Assembly (NCBI GenBank): GCA_025060015.1 | Contig: JANXDB010000050.1 | Span: 1-47,862, forward strand | Direction of reading: 5' to 3' | Source of the DNA: Caldimicrobium sp. | Lineage (GTDB): Bacteria > Desulfobacterota > Thermodesulfobacteria > Thermodesulfobacteriales > Thermodesulfobacteriaceae | Length of the DNA: 47,862 bases | Shown here: one piece after another, positions 42,855-47,862 of the stretch | How positions within the stretch are numbered: position 1 is the stretch's first letter | Layout of the letters: every line of letters starts with the position of its first letter | Made by a program: the position numbers and the translations under genes | The notes under the pieces: generated by a model | Databases searched by the model: none | The model's input: the letters and a program-made list of their open reading frames with translations, nothing else | Told to the model about the DNA's origin: nothing

Positions 42855-43298
42855 TTACTTGCCCACAACTGTGCATCTTACGGATTGATCTTTGTATTCA
42901 CATTTAGCCTGATAATCATCTACTCCATCGAGTGTAGCTACGGACAAAGTGGTTGTTTCGTTTGATACTGAGCCATCGCTTTGACAAGTGGGATTACCTA
43001 TTTCGGTAATTTTAACATTTCCACCTGCTGTTGATATTATATGGTTCGTGGTAGGACAATTAGGTGAGTTTGTGTTGCTTGGAGAGAATCGACCATTTGG
43101 GTTTTCCACGCACCATGAGGCAATATCCATAGCACAGGCCCTTGCAGCAGGCAGGGCATAGCTTGTTACTTTAGCCTTTCTTTGGTATTTCATGTACTGG
43201 GGGATGGCAATGCTTGCCAGGATGGCAATGATTGCAATAACAATGAGAAGCTCAATCAAGGTAAAACCTCCAACCTTGGACTCACTAACTCTACTCAT
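42855..43298 (-). CDS. pilA: Type IV pilin major-subunit-like protein
   Basis: This 147-residue prepilin has a short positively charged leader, the prepilin peptidase site GG|FTLIE (cleavage after G11, Glu5 of the mature protein) and a hydrophobic helix [26 protein letters not shown] globular domain with several Cys (two in the last 20 residues) follows. AAAGGAGG precedes the ATG. A strong sigma-70 promoter sits 83 bases upstream. No pilus assembly genes are in the window. A truncated copy follows downstream. Confidence 0.92.
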   Translation of the reverse strand: MSRVSESKVGGFTLIELLIVIAIIAILASIAIPQYMKYQRKAKVTSYALPAARACAMDIASWCVENPNGRFSPSNTNSPNCPTTNHIISTAGGNVKITEIGNPTCQSDGSVSNETTTLSVATLDGVDDYQAKCEYKDQSVRCTVVGK

Positions 43299-43348
43299 AG
43301 GACACCTCCTTTTGATTTTATTCTCAAGCCATCTTTTTTCAGTTCCAT
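43295..43348 (-). CDS. Possible 17-codon leader ORF overlapping the pilin start
   Basis: An ATG at 43348 opens a 17-residue frame ([17 protein letters not shown]) whose TGA overlaps the pilin ATG. The Shine-Dalgarno-like GGAGG is 14 bases before this ATG, too far for strong initiation, and the peptide could be chance. If translated it could couple to pilin translation. Confidence 0.25.
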   Translation of the reverse strand: MELKKDGLRIKSKGGVL

Positions 43349-43380
43349 AAAAAAATTACAAGCCTCCTTTCTAAAATCTC

Positions 43381-43409
43381 TTTATAACACTACATCGGTT
43401 AAAAGTCAA
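43381..43409 (-). promoter_or_regulatory. Sigma-70 promoter of the pilin gene
   Basis: On the minus strand TTGACT (43409-43404), a 17-bp spacer and TATAAA (43386-43381) are close to consensus and correctly spaced. The predicted start is about 43374, giving a 75-base leader before the pilin ATG. No convincing sigma-54 site was found here, although many pilin genes use RpoN. Confidence 0.55.
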
Positions 43410-43542
43410 GAGTAATAAGCCGTTTTTTGATACTTAAGTTTTAGCAGAAGTTTCAAGTTCAAGCCTTCGTTTTAAAGATTGAAATAACCAAAATTTGATA
43501 TAACATATTAATCAAAAAGTTTGAACTTAAAAGGAGGCCAAT
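43410..43542. promoter_or_regulatory. Divergent spacer between the pilin and thioredoxin-like genes
   Basis: The 244-base gap 43299-43542 holds the pilin promoter and leader in its left part. Its right part has an inverted repeat TTTGAT-N11-ATCAAA (43493-43515) shortly before the thioredoxin-like gene's AAAAGGAGG, with TATAAC between the arms as a possible -10. No gene was recognised. Confidence 0.35.
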
Positions 43543-44034
43543 ATGAAGAAAAAGATTGCGCTATTTCTTGGTGTATCTCTTATTATGTTTTATCTCACAT
43601 TTCCCTTTAGCCTTCAAGCCTCAACAGGAAATCTTTCCTTTAACTCTTATGATGGTAAGAAATACCACTTTGCCGATTTCAAAGGGAAATACATCCTTCT
43701 CAATCTCTTTTCCAGCTATTGCCCTCCCTGTATGGTTGAGCTAAAGGTCCTGCAGAAACTAAACGAAACCTGCGATAACAACGGCCTTCAGATCATCTCT
43801 CTTATGATCGATCGTGACGGAGCACCTCTTCTTCCCAAAATAGTCTCCTCAAGAAACCTTACCTATCCTGTTGGGCTTGCCAATCAGGATATCCTAAAGC
43901 TCTTCTCCGACTTCTCCATAACACCCACTACCTATCTTCTTGATCCACAGGGCAAGAGAATTGAAAAGTTCGTGGGATACAAGAACTACAAAGAGTGGAC
44001 CCAGGCTTTAAGCAAATACGTCAAATGTAACTAA
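43543..44034 (+). CDS. TlpA/ResA-like periplasmic thioredoxin
   Basis: This 163-residue protein has a signal peptide (basic MKKK, hydrophobic 5-23, Ala-Ser at 26-27) and a thioredoxin fold with CPPC (Cys60, Cys63) in FSSYCPPCMVELKVL, then TPTTYLLDPQGK (cis-Pro) and a C-terminal helix. CPPC is typical of TlpA/DsbE proteins acting as reductants in the envelope. AAAAGGAGG precedes the ATG. It has no same-strand partner. Its 3' end overlaps selD by 4 bases on the opposite strand. Confidence 0.87.
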   Translation: MKKKIALFLGVSLIMFYLTFPFSLQASTGNLSFNSYDGKKYHFADFKGKYILLNLFSSYCPPCMVELKVLQKLNETCDNNGLQIISLMIDRDGAPLLPKIVSSRNLTYPVGLANQDILKLFSDFSITPTTYLLDPQGKRIEKFVGYKNYKEWTQALSKYVKCN

Positions 44035-45083
44035 GGGAGTATCTCAAGCCCTGGATCTCCCTCGGCAACCTCTCCCACAAGGAATAGAGAGTAAAAACCC
44101 CTCTCGAAATTCCTCCTTTCAAAGAGATCCTTTTTCTCCCTCGGGCAGGCTATAAGTAAGCCTCCTGAGGTTTGGGCATCGGCAAGGATGAAATGATCCT
44201 CCTCAGGGATTGAGGGGTGAATCGATAGTAGCTTCTCACAAAAGGCAAGGTTTTGATAATCTCCCTCCGGGATTATACCCATGCGGGCATACTCCCTTGC
44301 CTCTTTAATAAAGGGAATTCGATGGAGATAGAAGATAAATCTTTTGGAACTTGCTCTTGCCATCTCCAGAGCATGGCCTGTTAAGCCAAAACCTGTGATG
44401 TCTGTTGCAGAGCTGACCCCTACCTCAACCATCACCTCCGCAGGCACTCTATTTAGCTCAACCATGATGTTTACCATCCTCTGATAAAGAGGGCTCTTCT
44501 CGTCAAAAAGGCCTGCCTTAAAGGCCGTTGCCAAAATCCCAGTGCCTAGAGGTTTTGTAAGGTAAAGAAGGTCTCCAACTTTAGCTTCTCTATTGGTTAT
44601 TATTCTCTCAGGATGGGCAATTCCAATCAGTGCAAGACCGTATTTTGGTTGGGGATCATCTACACTGTGGCCTCCTACAAGGAGAGCACCTGCTTCCTTA
44701 ATCTTCGAAAGACCCCCTTCAAGGATTCTCTTTAAGACATCTCTTGACAGACCCTTCTTGGGAAAGGATATGAGATTCAGAGCAAGAAGGGGCTTTGCCC
44801 CTGTGACATAGATATCTGAGAGGGAATTAGCTACAGCTATCTGGCCAAAGACAAAGGGATCGTTTACCACAGGGGTGAAGAAATCTGCAGTAAAGACTAA
44901 AGCAAGTTCAGGACTAAGCCTAAAGATTGCAGCATCAGCTCCATTTTCAAAGCTCTGCAGGAGATCAGGATGCGAGGGCAGGGGAAGCTCTCTGAGAATC
45001 TCCTCCAGGAACTCCTGAGGAAGCTTTGCTGCTCAGCCTGAGGCGGTAACCATCTGGGTTAGCTTAAGTTCTGGCGCACTCAC
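44031..45083 (-). CDS. selD: Selenophosphate synthetase SelD, itself a selenoprotein (Sec17)
   Basis: SelD makes selenophosphate from selenide and ATP for Sec-tRNA. From the GTG at 45083 the frame runs to an in-frame TGA at 45035-45033, codon 17, within TASG-Sec-AAKLP. Known SelD enzymes have Cys or Sec exactly there, and the Lys three residues later (K20) is the conserved catalytic lysine, so TGA is read as selenocysteine. The frame then continues unbroken through ADFFTPVVNDP and VGGHSVDDPQPKYG to the TAG at 44031, 350 residues, a normal length. GGGAGA lies about 5 bases ahead of the GTG. A hairpin follows the TGA. Gene calls that stop at TGA would begin at 44870 and lose the active site. 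It overlaps mogA by 20 bp. Confidence 0.93.
45000..45035 (-). promoter_or_regulatory. Bacterial SECIS hairpin in selD
   Basis: After the TGA, 9 bases lead to CTTCCTCAGG, a 4-base loop AGTT and CCTGGAGGAG. These form a 10-bp stem with one mismatch and two G-U pairs. The loop begins 20 bases after the TGA, in the range used by SelB on bacterial SECIS elements, and has G and U at its centre. Confidence 0.75.
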
Positions 45084-45555
45084 TGGGTTCTCCCTTTATC
45101 TTGCTTACCGCATGGGAAATGAGTTCCCTAAGATGAGGCATGATCTCCTGTAGGGCTTTGGGGCTTCCTGGAAGGTTGATAACAAGGGTCCCACCCCTTA
45201 TACCAGCAAGGCCTCTGCTAAGAGCAGAAAGAGGGGTCTTGGGAAAACTGAGATACCTGATAAACTCAGCTATGCCTGGTATCTCCCTTTCAAGGATCTC
45301 TTTTGTGGCTTCAGGGGTGACATCTCTGGGATGAACACCAGTACCACCAGAGGTAAGAAGGAGGTCCACCTTTAGGTTATCGCAAAGATCTATCAGCTTT
45401 TCGATTATGAGAGGCTTTTCATCAGGCAAAAGGTCGTAGGCTGAGACTTCCCAGCCTTGATCTTTCAAAAACTCAACGAGGTATTTGCCAGAGAGATCTT
45501 CCCTTTCTCCTCTGCTTCCCTTATCACTCAGAACAAGGACAGCGCATTTTATCAT
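45064..45555 (-). CDS. mogA: Molybdopterin adenylyltransferase MogA
   Basis: This 163-residue enzyme adenylates molybdopterin before Mo or W insertion. The signatures are VLSDKGSRGEREDLSG near the start, LLTSGGTGVHPRDVTPEAT (67-84) and GIRGGTLVINLPGSPKAL (131-149). MoaB is a similar fold, and the two cannot be fully separated by eye. Its start overlaps the EF-G-like stop (ATGA) and its end overlaps selD, tying Mo-cofactor and selenium supply, as needed for formate dehydrogenases. Confidence 0.88.
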   Translation of the reverse strand: MIKCAVLVLSDKGSRGEREDLSGKYLVEFLKDQGWEVSAYDLLPDEKPLIIEKLIDLCDNLKVDLLLTSGGTGVHPRDVTPEATKEILEREIPGIAEFIRYLSFPKTPLSALSRGLAGIRGGTLVINLPGSPKALQEIMPHLRELISHAVSKIKGEPSECART

Positions 45556-47507
45556 TCCACAGCTTCCGCTTTGGCACGAGCAATCACTTTCTCAGCTACG
45601 AAAGGTGGAGCCTCTTCATAATGGGAAAACCTGCTGACAAAATAGCCCCTACCTGCCGTAAGACCGTTGAGAGTAACCACATATTCCAGAAGTTCAGCCA
45701 TAGGTGCCTGAGCCCTTATTTTAGTGTGTTTTCCTCTCTTTTCAAGGTTAAGGACTCTTCCCCTTTTTGAATTGAGATCCCCGATGACCTCTCCCACGGT
45801 ATCGTCAGGCACAAAGATTTCAAGCTCCATAAAAGGCTCAAGAAGCACGGCATTTGCCTGTTCTAAAGCCTTTTTGAGACAGTGAAAGGCTGCGATCTTA
45901 AAGGCAAGATCTGAAGAGTCCACCTCATGGGATTTACCATCATAAAACTGCACTTTAATGTCCACCACAGGAAATCCTGCCAAAATGCCCTTTTCCATAG
46001 CTTCTCTCACCCCCTTTTCCACTGCAGGCACAAAGTTCCTTGGAACATTCATCCCTGTCAAGGTCTCGATGAATTCAAACCCCTTTCCCCTCTCCAAGGG
46101 GGATACATGGAAATGCACCTCTGCAAATTGACCTCTGCCCCCGCTCTGTTTCTTATGCCTGTATATCACTCCCTGTATGCCCTTTTTAATGGTCTCCCTG
46201 TATGGCACTTTAGGAAGACTGGTTTTAACCTTCACGCCGTATTTCTCCCTAAGCTTTTCTACGGTTTTTTCTATGTGGATCTTACCTAAACCTGAAACCA
46301 AAAGTTCCCTTGTTTCATCATGGCGAAAGAAGTAAAGGGAGGGATCCTCCTCCTTAAGCTTAGCAATGGCTCCGCTTATTTTGTCTTCGTCTGCTCTGGT
46401 TTCAGGAATAAGAGCCAAGGTAAACATGGGAGTTGGCATATCAGGGGAGGGTAGGGCCTCCTTTAGGGGTTCTGAGGAAAAGGTATCGCCAGTTTTTAGA
46501 GCTTCAACTTTGGAAAAGACCACTATTTCTCCTTCGTTTATCTCCTTTGAAGCCTCTAAAGTGTCCCCTTTGGGAACTAAGACCTGAGTGTATTTTTCTT
46601 CCTTTCCTTGGGAGGTGTAAAGAAGATTGTCAGATTTGATGACGCCCTTTAAAACTCTTCCAAAGGATAGTTTTCCTGCATAGGGATCATAGAGGGTTTT
46701 AAAGACAAAGCCGTAGGAGCTTTGCTCTTTGAGTTCAAAGAACCTTCTTGAGGGATAAAACTCAGTCAATCTCTTTAAAAATAGTGGAATGCCGGCTCCT
46801 GTCAAAGCAGAACCGATGAAGATGGGAATTATCCTAAGATTTTCCAGGCTTAGTTTTAACCCCTCAGTGATTTCCTCTTTGGTGAGCTCCCCTGTCTCCA
46901 GATACTTTTCAATGAATTCATCCTTGGCTTCAGCGGTAACCTCCATCAGTTGTTCCCTTAGGGTCTTGATCTTTTCCCTGTATTTCTCAGGAGGCATGCC
47001 AAAGGTGATATCCTTTCCCTCTTCTTTTACTGAAGCATTTTCCAGAAGGTCTACTAAAGTAAGAGGAATAGCACTGTTAAAGCCATAGACCACGGGGATT
47101 TGTAGAGTTTCTATTAAGTCTTGTAGATCACATATGGTTTGAGCCCAAAGGTTTTTTTCGGAGTCTATTTTGTTCACAAAGGTTATTAAGGGAAGCCCTG
47201 CCTCACGGGAGATCTCAAAAATTCTGTAAGCATGGTATTTAACAGGGGCTGTGGAGTCTGCGATAAGGATTCCGAGATCTGCTACCGTTGAAGCCCATTT
47301 CAACTCTCCGATAAAGTTTTCATCCCCCGGGGTATCAATGAGATAAAGGGGCTCCCCTTTGAGAAGGCAACCATAGACGTTAATCGAGGTGGTGGGACCT
47401 TTTTTGGCACTTTTTGTTTTTGTTTGGGTTAGAAATAGGACCTTCTCAATAAACTGAGTTTTACCACTCTCTGAGGATCCAAAGACAGCTATTACTCGCC
47501 CTTTCAT
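45552..47507 (-). CDS. Elongation factor G-like GTPase (FusA2-type)
   Basis: This 651-residue protein resembles EF-G. It has the G-domain P-loop GSSESGKT (residues 9-16, an unusual variant of GHIDAGKT), a switch I region GPTTSI in place of RGITI, DTPGDENF and NKID. Domain II (YAGKLSFGRVLKG), domain III, domain IV (HKKQSGGRGQFAEV) and domain V (PMAELLEYVVTLNGLTAGRG) follow. The divergent G-domain argues for the EF-G-like paralogue rather than the main translocase. The ATG at 47507 is chosen because GGAGG lies 8 bases before it; a TTG at 47513 is too close. It heads the mogA-selD operon. Role unknown. Confidence 0.88.
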   Translation of the reverse strand: MKGRVIAVFGSSESGKTQFIEKVLFLTQTKTKSAKKGPTTSINVYGCLLKGEPLYLIDTPGDENFIGELKWASTVADLGILIADSTAPVKYHAYRIFEISREAGLPLITFVNKIDSEKNLWAQTICDLQDLIETLQIPVVYGFNSAIPLTLVDLLENASVKEEGKDITFGMPPEKYREKIKTLREQLMEVTAEAKDEFIEKYLETGELTKEEITEGLKLSLENLRIIPIFIGSALTGAGIPLFLKRLTEFYPSRRFFELKEQSSYGFVFKTLYDPYAGKLSFGRVLKGVIKSDNLLYTSQGKEEKYTQVLVPKGDTLEASKEINEGEIVVFSKVEALKTGDTFSSEPLKEALPSPDMPTPMFTLALIPETRADEDKISGAIAKLKEEDPSLYFFRHDETRELLVSGLGKIHIEKTVEKLREKYGVKVKTSLPKVPYRETIKKGIQGVIYRHKKQSGGRGQFAEVHFHVSPLERGKGFEFIETLTGMNVPRNFVPAVEKGVREAMEKGILAGFPVVDIKVQFYDGKSHEVDSSDLAFKIAAFHCLKKALEQANAVLLEPFMELEIFVPDDTVGEVIGDLNSKRGRVLNLEKRGKHTKIRAQAPMAELLEYVVTLNGLTAGRGYFVSRFSHYEEAPPFVAEKVIARAKAEAVE

Positions 47508-47621
47508 AGCCAAGACCTCCTTTTGTGAATAACTTTTAAAGCTTTAATTCTATTTTTTAGTCTTTTTAATATTATTTTAAAGATTCGTAAAAAGACAAGG
47601 TTTTTTTTTGAAAAGCCCGGT
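47508..47621 (-). promoter_or_regulatory. Upstream region of the EF-G-like operon
   Basis: AT-rich leader before the EF-G-like start. On the minus strand TTGTCT (47598-47593), an 18-bp spacer and TAATAT (47574-47569) form a modest promoter candidate, with AAAGGAGG before the ATG. The rest holds poly-A/T runs next to the IS end at 47622. No gene was seen. Confidence 0.35.
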
Positions 47622-47862
47622 TGCATAAGTTCAAGGTCTTTTATGTTTTGCTTCTCACTAACCCCTTCTCCCATCAAAGACTTAAAAATGCTGCAAAGAC
47701 TTGAAGCAATTAAAGATGCATCCCAAAGAAATGAAGTCGCCTTTAGACTAAGGCTCATCGAATTTCAGAACTCTTTTGGCATAGAGGCCACTATTTACCA
47801 AAAAGGAAATGCTCAAAGAGGTGGCGAAAGGAGGTAATAGAATTTATCCTGAGTTACAGGAG
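47622..47862 (+). mobile_element. 5' end of an IS element (copy B)
   Basis: This segment matches 193-1 read on the minus strand, from TGCATAAGTTCAAGGTC onward. Compared with copy A it has a 15-base in-frame insertion before the transposase start (about 47674-47688) that includes a copy of CAAAGACTT, and a likely deletion of about 30 bases at 47792. The element leaves the window, so its right end is unseen. Confidence 0.7.
47688..47837 (+). pseudogene. Broken transposase N-terminal fragment (copy B)
   Basis: From the ATG at 47688 the frame reads like copy A (MLQRLEAIKDASQRNEVAFR, then IEFQNSFGIEAT). It then goes straight to IYQKGN and a stop at 47837. Compared with copy A the segment VKAFLV to RAT is missing, consistent with a deletion between similar GCCACT and GCTACT sequences. 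Beyond the lesion, the other frame (from about 47793) reads TKKEMLKEVAKGGNRIYPEL, which could be the displaced continuation. Both copies are therefore probably inactive. Identity as a transposase is inferred. Confidence 0.5.

Noticed and set aside
43493-43515. Inverted repeat TTTGAT-N11-ATCAAA as a terminator
   Set aside because: It lies upstream of a gene with a possible -10 between its arms, so an operator is as likely. No call made.
45033-45035. In-frame stop in selD taken as a nonsense mutation or pseudogene
   Set aside because: It falls exactly at the catalytic Cys/Sec site, the frame is intact on both sides, and a hairpin follows as for a SECIS element.
1-47862. The window as a composite transposon or genomic island
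   Set aside because: The cargo is core flagellar, LPS, sigma-54 and central metabolism genes, and both IS ends are damaged.

Overview
The window looks like chromosomal core DNA of an anaerobic, motile, AT-rich, Gram-negative (LPS-making) thermophilic bacterium, most likely of the Thermodesulfobacteriota (Thermodesulfobacterium/Caldimicrobium-like). This is inferred from protein style (Lys/Glu-rich, compact, heavily overlapping genes), the hydrogenase-cluster-type HAD protein, a short core-MetE-like methionine synthase, a selenocysteine-containing SelD next to a molybdopterin gene, and LptA/LptB with RpoN. No rRNA, tRNA or CRISPR array was seen.

Layout. 1-193 and 47622-47862 are two inverted, decayed copies of the 5' end of one insertion-sequence gene, so both window edges probably sit in IS DNA. 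363-3426 (+) holds a HAD-fold protein, a rhomboid protease, an SppA/SDH-type serine protease and an O6-alkylguanine methyltransferase. 3574-22367 (+) is one long, nearly gapless flagellar/chemotaxis block: fliL-fliM-fliN-fliO-fliP-fliQ-fliR-flhB-flhA-flhF-flhG-fliA-cheY, four poorly known genes (FliL-like, membrane HTH, FliK-like, stand-alone pyruvate-kinase C-domain), cheY2-cheB-cheR-cheA(Y), a J-domain protein and cheW. A sigma-54-like promoter precedes fliL.

22361-25056 (-) carries VKOR-thioredoxin, core-MetE-like, an AsnC ligand-binding-only protein and an HNH nuclease. 25131-36346 (+) carries lptA-lptB-rpoN-hpf-rapZ-rimI, then two different GAPDH genes flanking a 1366-residue dikinase-like protein, then nusB. 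36309-40797 (+) carries a methyltransferase, a CopZ-like domain, cmk, a small HNH protein, glmS, a Cys-rich DUF6485-type protein and rsfS. hflX lies opposite (-). 42491-43298 (-) has a type IV pilin gene followed by a promoterless, headless pilin copy. A thioredoxin-like lipoprotein-type gene (+) follows, and 44031-47507 (-) holds an EF-G-like GTPase, mogA and selD.

How it works together. The central block supplies the flagellar export gate, switch, number/placement control, sigma-28 and a complete adaptation and phosphorelay core, but no axial proteins or receptors, which must be elsewhere. RpoN, encoded in the window, may drive it. selD contains an in-frame TGA at the catalytic position with a hairpin just after it, so conventional gene calling would drop its first 71 codons. 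The most unusual items are the GAPDH-dikinase-GAPDH cluster, the silent pilin copy, the SelD selenoprotein, and the metabolic and chaperone-like proteins embedded in the chemotaxis operon.
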